Origin: Dyella choica
Lineage (GTDB): Bacteria > Pseudomonadota > Gammaproteobacteria > Xanthomonadales > Rhodanobacteraceae
DNA: 64,000 nt
Direction of reading: 5' to 3'
NCBI RefSeq assembly: GCF_003977665.1
Contig: NZ_RYYV01000018.1
Coordinates: forward strand, 33,724-97,723
Position 1 is the first letter of the stretch. The number at the start of each line of letters is the position of its first letter. Made by a program: the position numbers and the translations under genes. Shown here one piece after another: positions 8,400 to 16,525 of this stretch. Below the pieces are notes generated by a model, which was given only the letters and a program-made list of their open reading frames with translations, was not told the DNA's origin and made no database searches.

Positions 8400-8558
8400 G
8401 GGTCGTCACCTCGATTCACCTAAGTAGAGGCGCCTAAGATAGCAAGGTCGCTTGCCACGCTGCATGCTAGAGCGCGACTCAGGCTCATCTTGCGGAGGCC
8501 GAGCCTGGCGGTAACGGATCCGTGCGCGCCCGACACCGGCGCGCACGCAACCGGTGCC

Positions 8559-9356
8559 TTATTCTGCCCTGAATTCGGAGATGCTGGACTCAAAGTGACC
8601 GGCCGAGTCCTGCCGGTTCAGAACCACCGCGAAGCCGTACTTCTCCAGATAGGCGTAGACGACGGTTTCAGAGACGACCCCATTGTAGTTTCCCACTTGG
8701 CAGGTGAGCTCACGCACCTGGCCGGTGATGCTTGCATTCAATGCAGCCGCGTCATAGCGCCTGCCAGCGTTGCAGTTGATCTCCTGCGTGCCGCCTATCT
8801 GGGGACGCTCGCTATAACCGCCGTGGTAGACATAACTGAGATGATCGGAGGCGAAATCCGCATCGTAATGGTCGATCTGCTTGGCCTCTGCCAGGCCTGG
8901 CCAGCGCGTTGCGGACGACTGGAACGTCTGGTAACGCAGCGGGTAAACCCCGCGATAGTTTAACGAGAATGTGGTCGAGACATCAAAGCCGTTGGTCTGC
9001 AGCGTGCTCATGCCACGCACCAGTCCGTTTCCAGCATTCTCGTACGTGGCCACCGACACGTAGATGGTGGGCGCATCGGCACCATTCTTCTGCATCGTGA
9101 CCCTCTCGGTGAGACGCACACGATCAAAGCCAAGCTGTGCCGCACCGGCCTGCGTGACCGAATCCTGCACAGACTTGGGCAGAAAGCCCACGGTGAAATG
9201 CTGTGCCAGGTAAGACTCTTTATCCCGGAATACCGTGCTCACCGACGGCCCGTTTGCTGCTACTGGCACCGACGGGCGCGGCGGCGGCGCGCAAGCAGCC
9301 AAAGTCATGAACGCCAGGGCACCCAGCCATGGTCTTGCTCCGTTCAAACCGAACAT
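8559..9356 (-). CDS. Lipoprotein, paralogue 2 of a tandem family
   Basis: This is a 265-residue predicted lipoprotein: a short signal peptide with lipobox LAAC, then a proline-rich linker. It carries the family motifs SYLAQHFTVGFLPKSVQ, ENAGNGLVRGMSTLQTNGF, and the cysteine pair EINCNAGRRY/ELTCQV followed by AYLEKYGFAVVLN. I chose the ATG at 9356 because AAGGGGGA sits about seven bases before it. The ATG six bases earlier is too close to that site. It is separated by 159 bases from paralogue 1 and 58 bases from paralogue 3, so it is probably cotranscribed with the latter. Function is unknown. Confidence 0.78.
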   Translation of the reverse strand: MFGLNGARPWLGALAFMTLAACAPPPRPSVPVAANGPSVSTVFRDKESYLAQHFTVGFLPKSVQDSVTQAGAAQLGFDRVRLTERVTMQKNGADAPTIYVSVATYENAGNGLVRGMSTLQTNGFDVSTTFSLNYRGVYPLRYQTFQSSATRWPGLAEAKQIDHYDADFASDHLSYVYHGGYSERPQIGGTQEINCNAGRRYDAAALNASITGQVRELTCQVGNYNGVVSETVVYAYLEKYGFAVVLNRQDSAGHFESSISEFRAE

Positions 9357-9414
9357 TCTCATTCCCCCTTGCCAATACTTACCTGACGCCGAGCCGTGAC
9401 ACAAAGGCAACGGC

Positions 9415-10266
9415 TCATTCCACTTTGAAGTCAACGATTTCCAAGTTGTCTTCCTTGCTCGCATTCTGCATGTGCACAACTAGCGCGAATCGGTACTGTT
9501 CAAGGTAGACGTACCTGCGCTTTTCGACGACCACGCCATTGGCATTGGAGACCTGGCAATCCATATCGCGCACACTACCTGCGATGGCTGTGTTGACGGT
9601 GGTGCCCGCATAAGTCCTGCCCAGCTGGCAAGCGAGCTGGGAAGGCTGGGGGACGCTGCTCCGACCCAAGTAGCCGGATTGAAGTGAATAGATCATGTTC
9701 TCTGCACTGAGCCCAGACTGGAACCGGTCGAATTGCTCGATTCCCCACATCGCAGGCATGGCACTCGCCGTGGGCGCAACCCGCTGCGACAGCAAGCCGA
9801 CATAGTTGTGATAGGCCAGCCAAAAATCGCTACTAGCATTGAAGCCGTTCGAATCAGTCGTGGACCAGGCCCGGATAAGGCCCTTACCAAGGTCTTCGTA
9901 GACCGTGTGCGATGCAAAGTTCTGCGGCGCAGCAACCCCGGTCTTGAACGTCCTGATCCTCGTATCCACGGTGATGCGTTGAAACGCAGGGGCCGAGACA
10001 TCAGTCGCCAGCGTATTGCGCACGGATCTGGGCAGCGCGTCGATGGTGAACGCCTGATGCAGATAAGCGGCCCGGTCCTGCAAGACCTTACTGACGGGTG
10101 GCTGTAGCTGCGAAGCGGGCTTGATGGGCCTGGAAATGCACCCGCTCAATAGGAGCCCGCCAATGCCCGCCGTCAGTAGGCTGACCGGCATGTGCGACGT
10201 GCGGCGAACGATCCGTGGATGAACGACAACTATGGCCGGGCAAGCATTCCTTTCCTGAAACCCCAT
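9415..10266 (-). CDS. Lipoprotein, paralogue 3 of a tandem family
   Basis: This 283-residue predicted lipoprotein has lipobox LLSGC at about residue 43 of the longest reading. The start at 10266 has AGGA five bases upstream. A start at 10191 (MPVSLLTAG) would give a more ordinary signal peptide but has no ribosome site. It carries family motifs AYLHQAFTIDALPRSVR, EDLGKGLIRAWSTTDSNGF, and the cysteine pair LACQLGRTY/DMDCQV with YVYLEQYRFALVV. It is the first gene of the trio in transcription order. The conserved pattern C-x2-G-x2-Y ... C-x-V suggests a disulfide-stapled C-terminal module common to all three. Confidence 0.75.
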   Translation of the reverse strand: MGFQERNACPAIVVVHPRIVRRTSHMPVSLLTAGIGGLLLSGCISRPIKPASQLQPPVSKVLQDRAAYLHQAFTIDALPRSVRNTLATDVSAPAFQRITVDTRIRTFKTGVAAPQNFASHTVYEDLGKGLIRAWSTTDSNGFNASSDFWLAYHNYVGLLSQRVAPTASAMPAMWGIEQFDRFQSGLSAENMIYSLQSGYLGRSSVPQPSQLACQLGRTYAGTTVNTAIAGSVRDMDCQVSNANGVVVEKRRYVYLEQYRFALVVHMQNASKEDNLEIVDFKVE

Positions 10267-10404
10267 ACTGTCCTATCCCCTGTTTCCCTTAAAAATCAGT
10301 GCCGTTTACCATGGCGCGAGCCCGACCTTCCGTCTTGCTCCTTGGCCGATGATGCCCCAATTCAACGGACGGCAACAAGCTAAATGACCAGCATTATTTT
10401 TCGA

Positions 10405-10905
10405 TCAAGCTTGCAGCGCCAGCGCTAGGACGCCCAATCCCGCCGCGAAAATACCGGCCACCACATCGTCCACCATCACGCCGAGTCCGCCTTTAAGATG
10501 CCGATCCAGATAGCGGATGGGCCACGGTTTCCACACGTCAAAGAGACGGAACAGCACAAAGCCCAGGACCACCGACCACCATGGCGCAACCAAGGCCGGC
10601 AACAGTGCGATCCATTGGCCGATGAACTCATCCCATACCAGGCTGCGGTGATCGTCCACTTCCAATGCACGACCTGCGACATCGCAAGCCCACACCCCGA
10701 TGGCAAAACCAACGGCGATGACCAGTAAATTGATTGGCAACGAGCATTCACGCAACAGCAGCCATGGCACAAGCGCAGCGAGCGAACCGAACGTCCCTTG
10801 CGCTACGGGCGCAAGGCCGGAACCAAAACCACAGGCGAGCCAGCCGGCCGGCGTCGAAAGCAGCGCGCGGCGTTGCGCTGGCGTGAGGACTTTGCGTTCG
10901 TTCAT
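10405..10905 (-). CDS. pgpA: Phosphatidylglycerophosphatase A
   Basis: This is an inner-membrane enzyme of 166 residues that dephosphorylates phosphatidylglycerol phosphate to phosphatidylglycerol. Family motifs are GTFGSLAAL, VWDEFIGQWIALLP, FRLFDVWKPWPI and the C-terminal MVDDVVAGI. The acidic pairs in the second and fourth motifs are the proposed Mg-binding active site. The ATG at 10905 overlaps the thiL stop as ATGA, indicating translational coupling. This thiL-pgpA order is conserved in gammaproteobacteria. Length is typical. Confidence 0.95.
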   Translation of the reverse strand: MNERKVLTPAQRRALLSTPAGWLACGFGSGLAPVAQGTFGSLAALVPWLLLRECSLPINLLVIAVGFAIGVWACDVAGRALEVDDHRSLVWDEFIGQWIALLPALVAPWWSVVLGFVLFRLFDVWKPWPIRYLDRHLKGGLGVMVDDVVAGIFAAGLGVLALALQA

Positions 10906-11921
10906 GCGCTGAAATGATCCCAACCTTGCCGGTCCCGAGCCAGCGGATACCCGTCGCGATCGCGTACCGTGACGCCCTCACCTTCCACGATTCGGCCGAT
11001 GCGCGTTGCGCCGCAGCCCAACCTGGCCAGATCTGCTTGCACGGCCGCCACGTGCTGCGGCGGAACGGTGAAGCACAGCTCGTAATCGTCACCGCCACTT
11101 AGCGCAAATTCGCACGAGGTAGCGTCGTCGAACAGATCGAGCAAGGCCGGCGAACGCGGCAGCAAGGCCGCTTCGATCTGCGCACCGACACGGCTGGAGG
11201 TGCAGACGTGGCCGAGATCGGCGAGCAGGCCATCGGAAACGTCAATGCAGGCGCTTGCACGCTCACGCAGGGCAAGCCCCGCATCAACCCGCGGCACGGG
11301 GCGATTCAGGCGTTCGGCCAGATAGGCCATGTGCGCGTCTTCATGGCCCTCCTTTTTTGAATGGTCCGGCCTGGATGGCCGGTATGTTGATTCTCCGCGA
11401 GATGGATCTCGCGCGAAATGCATGCGCAATCCACCCGCGGCATCGCCCAGCGTGCCAGTCACCAGTACCGCATCGCCGACTTGCGCACCCGCCCGGGTGA
11501 GCGCACGTCCAGGCGGTACGAATCCATGCACGGCCACACTGATCGTCAGCGTGCCACGCGTGGTGTCGCCACCTACCAATGCGAGCCGATAAGCCTGTGC
11601 GAGCTGCGCGAAACCGGAGGCAAAGCCATCGACAAAAGCCACATCCGCGCTCGGCAAGCTCAACGCCAGCAGCGCCCAGGCCGGCGTGGCACCCATGGCG
11701 GCAAGGTCGGAGAGGTTGACCGCGAGCGCCTTCCAGCCGATGTCGGCCGCGGAAGTGCCGGACGGGAAATGCACACCCTCGACCATGGTGTCGATGGCTA
11801 CCGCCAGTTCCTGGCCCGCGGGCACTGCCAGCAAAGCCGCGTCATCGCCAATACCCAGGCGCACATCATCACGCCCTTGTTCGGTGAGCTTGCGGATGCG
11901 GTCGATGAGGGAGAATTCCAT
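10902..11921 (-). CDS. thiL: Thiamine-monophosphate kinase, with in-frame insertion
   Basis: The enzyme phosphorylates thiamine monophosphate to thiamine pyrophosphate. The 339 residues contain the family motifs GIGDDAALL, VEGVHF, VGGDTTRG, IDVSDGLLADL and SGGDDYELCF, so the active site looks complete. Between the two halves, residues about 170-197 form a hydrophilic segment (DPSRGESTYRPSRPDHSKKE and onward) not expected in the family. The DNA there is a pair of perfect hairpins, which suggests an in-frame repeat insertion. The ATG at 11921 has GGGA upstream. It is coupled to pgpA. Its position after nusB is the conserved order. Confidence 0.95.
   Translation of the reverse strand: MEFSLIDRIRKLTEQGRDDVRLGIGDDAALLAVPAGQELAVAIDTMVEGVHFPSGTSAADIGWKALAVNLSDLAAMGATPAWALLALSLPSADVAFVDGFASGFAQLAQAYRLALVGGDTTRGTLTISVAVHGFVPPGRALTRAGAQVGDAVLVTGTLGDAAGGLRMHFARDPSRGESTYRPSRPDHSKKEGHEDAHMAYLAERLNRPVPRVDAGLALRERASACIDVSDGLLADLGHVCTSSRVGAQIEAALLPRSPALLDLFDDATSCEFALSGGDDYELCFTVPPQHVAAVQADLARLGCGATRIGRIVEGEGVTVRDRDGYPLARDRQGWDHFSA
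11366..11413. repeat. Two-hairpin palindromic element inside thiL
   Basis: One hairpin is CCGGCC-TGGAT-GGCCGG (11366-11382). A second is CGCGAGAT-GG-ATCTCGCG (11396-11413), both perfect. They lie exactly in the extra coding segment of thiL. The structure resembles a REP-like mobile palindrome that was inserted in a multiple of three bases and is now translated. It is not the GTAG-headed family seen between genes. Confidence 0.65.
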
Positions 11922-11982
11922 GGTCTTCCCTGCTGATTGACGCGGTAGGCTGGGGTTTGCCCTCAGCCTATGAAACCGTTGG

Positions 11983-12429
11983 TCAAGCCTTTTTCTCGGC
12001 GCCCCGGACCTGCGCCGCCAGCTTGTCCAGCACACCATTCACATAGCTGTGCCCATGATCCGCCCCGAAGCGTTTGGTCACTTCGATCGCCTCATTGATG
12101 ATCACGCGATAAGGTACGTCCAGCCGATGTTTCAACTCATAGGCCGCCAGTCGCAGCGCCGCCCGTTCAATCGGGTCGATCTGCTCCACCTCGCGATCAA
12201 TGTACGGCTTCAGCGCTTCATCCAGTTCAGCGACGTGCTGTTCCACGCCACGCAGCAGATCCTCGAAGTACTCCAGGTCGGCCACTTCCATGTCCTGCTC
12301 ATGCCGGAACTGATCGATCACCGACTTCATCGAGCTGCCGCTCATCTGCCATGCATACAGCGCCTGCAGAGCACGGCGGCGGGCGCGCGAACGCGCGGCG
12401 AGATCGATGCCTTCGGGACGTGGATGCAT
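11983..12429 (-). CDS. nusB: Transcription antitermination factor NusB
   Basis: This 148-residue, all-helical RNA-binding protein forms, with NusE (S10), the boxA-binding part of rRNA antitermination complexes. Recognisable features are the N-terminal ARSRARRRALQALYAWQ helix, the IDPIERAALRLAAYEL core and INEAIEVTKRFG near the C-terminus. The ATG overlaps the ribH stop (TAATG). It is followed by thiL and pgpA as in most gammaproteobacteria. Length is typical. Confidence 0.96.
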   Translation of the reverse strand: MHPRPEGIDLAARSRARRRALQALYAWQMSGSSMKSVIDQFRHEQDMEVADLEYFEDLLRGVEQHVAELDEALKPYIDREVEQIDPIERAALRLAAYELKHRLDVPYRVIINEAIEVTKRFGADHGHSYVNGVLDKLAAQVRGAEKKA

Positions 12430-12890
12430 TACAGCTTTCCGTACAGATTGACCATTTCAAGAGCGACCATGGCGGCATCGGCGCCCTTGTTGCCAGCCTT
12501 GGTGCCGGCGCGCTCGATGGCCTGTTCGATGTTATCGGTGGTGAGCACACCCAAAGCGACCGGCACGCCGGAACTCAGCGCTGCCTGGGCCAGCGCCTTG
12601 GCGCATTCGCCGGCGACGTAATCGAAGTGCGGCGTGCCGCCGCGGATCACCGCGCCAAGTCCGATCACGGCCGCGTACTTGCCCGAGTGTGCCAGCTTGT
12701 GCGCAGTCGGCCCCAGTTCCCATGCACCGGGCACGCGGACCAGGTCGAGGGCTTCCTCGCTTACGCCATGGCGCACCAGGGTGTCGCGTGCGGCGGCCAC
12801 CAGCGATTCGACGACGAAGCCGTTGAAACGGGCGGCGACGATGGCAAAACGGCCCTTGGGCGTGGCGAAATCGCCTTCGATGATGTTCAT
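12429..12890 (-). CDS. ribH: 6,7-dimethyl-8-ribityllumazine synthase
   Basis: This is a 153-residue enzyme of the penultimate step of riboflavin synthesis. It condenses 5-amino-6-ribitylaminouracil with the butanone phosphate made by RibB. Motifs are [35 protein letters not shown] (catalytic His) and [15 protein letters not shown]. Length is normal. It overlaps nusB by one base. Upstream it is now separated from ribBA by ldcA and the GH3 gene, so it needs its own promoter somewhere in the repeat-containing gap upstream (12891-13056) or readthrough from ldcA. Confidence 0.96.
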   Translation of the reverse strand: MNIIEGDFATPKGRFAIVAARFNGFVVESLVAAARDTLVRHGVSEEALDLVRVPGAWELGPTAHKLAHSGKYAAVIGLGAVIRGGTPHFDYVAGECAKALAQAALSSGVPVALGVLTTDNIEQAIERAGTKAGNKGADAAMVALEMVNLYGKL

Positions 12891-12989
12891 GCGGCTTGGA
12901 TTCCTTTGGTGGGCGGCCTGCCCCGAGCGAGCGGACTATTTTACGGGTTTGCGGGCGGAACTGCTCACCAGGATGCTCCGATCCGGCAT

Positions 12990-13060
12990 GTAGGCCGGGT
13001 GCCAGCCCCGGCATTGCCATAGCCACGGTTCGTTATGTTGGGGCTGGCATCCCAACCTAC
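12990..13060. repeat. GTAG-headed REP pair R1, supplies ldcA stop
   Basis: An inverted pair runs from GTAGGCCGGGTGCCAGCCC to GGGCTGGCATCCCAACCTAC. On the minus strand the right-hand head reads GTAGGTTGGG and its TAG is the ldcA stop codon (13057-13059). Confidence 0.8.
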
Positions 13061-14010
13061 GCCATGGAAGGCTCGTGTGCCTGGCGCAGATGGGGATAGC
13101 CGTGAAAATCCAGGCTGGCCCTCCGCCCCACCACGCGCAGCCGTGCCGGCACGCCAAACGGCAGGGTGAATTTGTCCGCCGCATGGCCGAACGGCATGCC
13201 CGAAAGGACGGGAATACCCGCGACCTGGCGGATCTGCCTGAAGCCATCGGCAAGGTCATAGCCGTTGTCATACGGGGCCGGGCGGCAATGGGTAAAGTCC
13301 GCCAGGATCAGCGCCCTCTGCTGCTTCAGCACGCCCGAAAGATGCAGCTGATAAAGCAACCGCTCGATACGGAACGGCGGCTCGCCGATGTCTTCCACGA
13401 ACAAGATGCCGCCCTCGATGCGCGGGAAGTACGGCGTCTGCAGCAAGCTGCACAACATGGCGAGATTGCCGCCCCACAGCGGCCCTTCCACAGCCAGCTC
13501 CGCAACTTCCCCGCAATCCCAGCTCGCATTGCCCTGCGGCGAGCTGAGCGTGCGCCAGAAATGCCGCCAGGTCAGCGGGCTCAGCCGCTGCGCGCCGAAA
13601 TCCGGCCCCAGCATCGGCCCGCCGAAGGTGACGAGACCGCTTTTCGCATACAGCGCCATCTGCAACGCGGTGAAATCGCTGTGGCCGACCAGCACCAACG
13701 GCTGGCCGGCCAGACGCTCGCGCAAAGCGTCGTACCGCAGGTGCTCCAACAAGCGTGTCGCGCCGTAACCGCCACGGATCGACAGTGCGATATCCGGCAA
13801 GGTATCCAGCGTCGCCAGCCCGTTGATGTCGGCCATGCGCTGCGCATCGCTACCGGCATAACGCAGCTCGGTGCGATCGATCACATCCACCCCGTCCATC
13901 GTGCAGCCAGCGTCGCGCAAGCGCTGCACGCCGCGCGTCATGGCTTCACGGTCGTGTGGGTAGCCGGAAGGAGCAATCAGGCGGATATGGCAGGACGGGT
14001 GGGATGGCAT
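13057..14010 (-). CDS. ldcA: Muramoyltetrapeptide LD-carboxypeptidase (peptidase S66)
   Basis: This 317-residue enzyme removes the terminal D-Ala from murein tetrapeptides during peptidoglycan recycling in the cytoplasm. The nucleophile Ser111 is in VGHSDFTALQ, the catalytic Glu is in LFVEDIGEPP and the His in GMPFGHAADKF. WGGNLAML is the usual S66 motif. No signal peptide is seen, as expected. It stands inside the otherwise conserved ribBA-ribH segment. Its TAG stop is contributed by a REP head, so its last residues (PSMA) may have been set by that insertion. Confidence 0.93.
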   Translation of the reverse strand: MPSHPSCHIRLIAPSGYPHDREAMTRGVQRLRDAGCTMDGVDVIDRTELRYAGSDAQRMADINGLATLDTLPDIALSIRGGYGATRLLEHLRYDALRERLAGQPLVLVGHSDFTALQMALYAKSGLVTFGGPMLGPDFGAQRLSPLTWRHFWRTLSSPQGNASWDCGEVAELAVEGPLWGGNLAMLCSLLQTPYFPRIEGGILFVEDIGEPPFRIERLLYQLHLSGVLKQQRALILADFTHCRPAPYDNGYDLADGFRQIRQVAGIPVLSGMPFGHAADKFTLPFGVPARLRVVGRRASLDFHGYPHLRQAHEPSMA

Positions 14011-14138
14011 GCAAGGCTCGTTTCAACATTCCGTAGGCAGGGAAAGCAATCTATACCATGCAGCCCAAGTGACTGTGGAATATCCATGACTTGGTTGCGA
14101 CTGGATCGTGGCCTCGCAACAGCGAGCCTCATTAGCGC

Positions 14139-14162
14139 GTAGGTTGGGGCTTGCACCCCAAC
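14139..14162. repeat. GTAG-headed REP, single unit R2
   Basis: A single hairpin, GTAGGTTGGGG-CTTG-CACCCCAAC, lies five bases beyond the GH3 stop codon, between that gene and ldcA. Confidence 0.7.
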
Positions 14163-14167
14163 CGGTA

Positions 14168-16393
14168 TCAAGGCGCCATCGTCGCTGCAGCGACCGTCGC
14201 AGCACCGTTCAACTCGAAGTCCCGCGACGAATGTCCGACCCGGATCGGGTAACTTCCTGCGGCAACCTTCCACTGGTGCCCCGGCACATCGAACGTCGCC
14301 AGCAAGCGTGGATCGATCGTGACGGTCACGGTGCGGCTCTGTCCCGGCTGCAGCGCAAGCTTCTGGAAACCCGCGAGCCGGCGAGGTGCTTCACCGCTGT
14401 CGCCAGGCAGGCTCACGTAGACCTGCGGCGTGTCCATGCCTTCGCGCTGGCCGGCATTACTCACTTTGAAGCTCACCGTAACACGATCGCCTTGCGCGCT
14501 TACTTGCAGGTTGCTGTAATCGAAACGGCTATACGAAAGCCCGAAACCGAACGGAAACAGCGGTTGCAGGTTGTTCTTGTCGAACCACTTATAGCCGACG
14601 GCGGCGCCGTCGATGTTGTAGTCGACTTGTTGCTCCTGGGTGATCTGCCGGCGCGGCAACTGCTGTTCGTCCTGCGGGAAGGTGACCGGCAGGCGGCCAG
14701 ACGGATTCACCTTGCCGGTGAGCACACCGGCTATCGCTTCGCCGCCACGCGCGCCTGGATACCAGGCTTCCACCACGGCGCCGACCTTCGACAGCCACGG
14801 CATTTTCACCGGCCCGCCGTTTTCCAGCACCACCACGCTATGCGAATTGGCGGCAGCGACGGTTTCGATCAGGCCATCCTGCTTGTCCGGCAGCGCGAGA
14901 TCCGCTTGATCGACACCTTCGCAAGTCCACTGAGTGGCGAACACAATGGCCACATCGGACGACTTCGCCAAGGCGGCAGCCCTGACCGGATCGCTGCCGT
15001 CGTCATAGGCGATTTTTGCATTCGGCAGCAGTTGCTTGAGTGCCTTCACGGGTGAGGAAGGATCGAAGACCTTCCACTGCCAATCCGGGCCCTTTACCGC
15101 CGGAATGGCCGGACCGCCGATGGGCCATACCTGGGCGGAACCACCCCCCGACAACACGCCGGCGTCAGCGTGCGCGCCAATGACCGCGACCGTCTTGATT
15201 TCCTCGTGCAACGGCAGCTGATCGTGATCGTTCTTCAGCAGCACGATCGCTTCTTCCGCAGCATGCAGCGCCACCGTCGCGTCGGCTTCGACGTCCAGCG
15301 GCTTGGTCGCCGGCGGATGCTCGAACAGCCCCGCTGCATACATGGAGCGCAGAATACGATGCGTCATGTCTTCGAGCCTGCTGCGCGGAATATCCCCCTT
15401 CTGGATCGCCAGCAGCAGTGGTGCGCCGAAGCTGCTCGACGTCTGCCCCAGGCTGAAGCCGGTGCCTGCGTCGATCCCGGAGACCTGGTCGGTGCCGGCC
15501 ATCGCGTCCATCACGCCATGGTCGGCACCCCAGTCGGTCATCACCCAGCCGGGATATTTCCAGTCACCCTTGAGGATTTCTTGCAGCAGATGCTTGCTGG
15601 AGCAGTCCCATTCGCCGTTGACCTTGTTGTAGCCGCACATCACCGAACCCGGATGCCCGTCTTCGATGGCCAGCTCGAACGCGAGCAGATCCGATTCGCG
15701 CATCACGCGCTCGTCGATATTGGAGCTGACCGTAAGACGATTGGTTTCCTGGTCGTTCAGGGCATAGTGCTTGAGGGTGGAGATCACGTGCTGCGACTGG
15801 ATTCCGCGAATTTCCCCGCCATCGATACGCGCCGCGAGCAGCGGATCTTCGCCGAGGTATTCAAAGGTGCGTCCATCCCGTGGCTCGCGCGTAAGGTTGA
15901 TGCCGCCGGCCAGCAACACATTGATACCTTGGTGGCGCGCCTCGCCCGCAATCATGCGGCCGCCTTCATACGCGACCTGCGGATTGAAGGTGGCTGCAAT
16001 GCCGAGCGTTGAAGGCAACGGCGTGGCATTGCCCGCTTCGCCGCGCACGTGGGCCGGCTGCTTTCCCGCCCCCTGGTCGACCGGATAGTTGTGCACGCCG
16101 ATGCCGGCATCGTTCTCCTGCAAGGCAGGAATGCCGAGCTTCGGCAGTGCCGGCACGTAACCCGCCGCACCGATACCGCCCGGCTGCTGTTTCAGGGACA
16201 TCATGTCGTTGTAGCTCTGCACCATATGGTGCATGTCTTCCAGCGACATGCGCTTGAGCAACTGGTTGGCGCGCTGGTCCGGGGAAGCTGCGGCCTGATC
16301 TGCCCATGCCGGTGTCAGGCAAGCCAGCGAAAGCGCAGTGAACAAGGCGGTGCGGACAAAAGCGGCGGTGCGCGGCAGGTTGGCGAGCTTCAT
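14168..16393 (-). CDS. Exported glycoside hydrolase family 3 (beta-glucosidase-like)
   Basis: This is a 741-residue enzyme with a signal peptide ending in PAWA (about residues 1-31). The N-terminal GH3 barrel carries KHYALNDQETNR and the nucleophile motif GWVMTDWGADHG (Asp). Next come the alpha/beta sandwich domain (EAIVLLKNDHDQLPL) and a C-terminal fibronectin-type III-like domain (GMDTPQVYVSLP). All parts of a full-length GH3 enzyme are present. The likely role is periplasmic or secreted hydrolysis of beta-glucosides. Exact linkage preference cannot be read. It interrupts the riboflavin cluster between ribBA and ldcA. Confidence 0.92.
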   Translation of the reverse strand: MKLANLPRTAAFVRTALFTALSLACLTPAWADQAAASPDQRANQLLKRMSLEDMHHMVQSYNDMMSLKQQPGGIGAAGYVPALPKLGIPALQENDAGIGVHNYPVDQGAGKQPAHVRGEAGNATPLPSTLGIAATFNPQVAYEGGRMIAGEARHQGINVLLAGGINLTREPRDGRTFEYLGEDPLLAARIDGGEIRGIQSQHVISTLKHYALNDQETNRLTVSSNIDERVMRESDLLAFELAIEDGHPGSVMCGYNKVNGEWDCSSKHLLQEILKGDWKYPGWVMTDWGADHGVMDAMAGTDQVSGIDAGTGFSLGQTSSSFGAPLLLAIQKGDIPRSRLEDMTHRILRSMYAAGLFEHPPATKPLDVEADATVALHAAEEAIVLLKNDHDQLPLHEEIKTVAVIGAHADAGVLSGGGSAQVWPIGGPAIPAVKGPDWQWKVFDPSSPVKALKQLLPNAKIAYDDGSDPVRAAALAKSSDVAIVFATQWTCEGVDQADLALPDKQDGLIETVAAANSHSVVVLENGGPVKMPWLSKVGAVVEAWYPGARGGEAIAGVLTGKVNPSGRLPVTFPQDEQQLPRRQITQEQQVDYNIDGAAVGYKWFDKNNLQPLFPFGFGLSYSRFDYSNLQVSAQGDRVTVSFKVSNAGQREGMDTPQVYVSLPGDSGEAPRRLAGFQKLALQPGQSRTVTVTIDPRLLATFDVPGHQWKVAAGSYPIRVGHSSRDFELNGAATVAAATMAP

Positions 16394-16525
16394 CCCGATC
16401 CCTTCGTTTGGTTTCAACCAGGCGAAGGATGCCACGAAGCGGGGTCCGTGGCAGTGCTGAATAGGGCCAGCCGCGCTTATGATCATTGCAGCCCTTCCGC
16501 CTTCATGGGAAGGGCTGCCGGCCAC

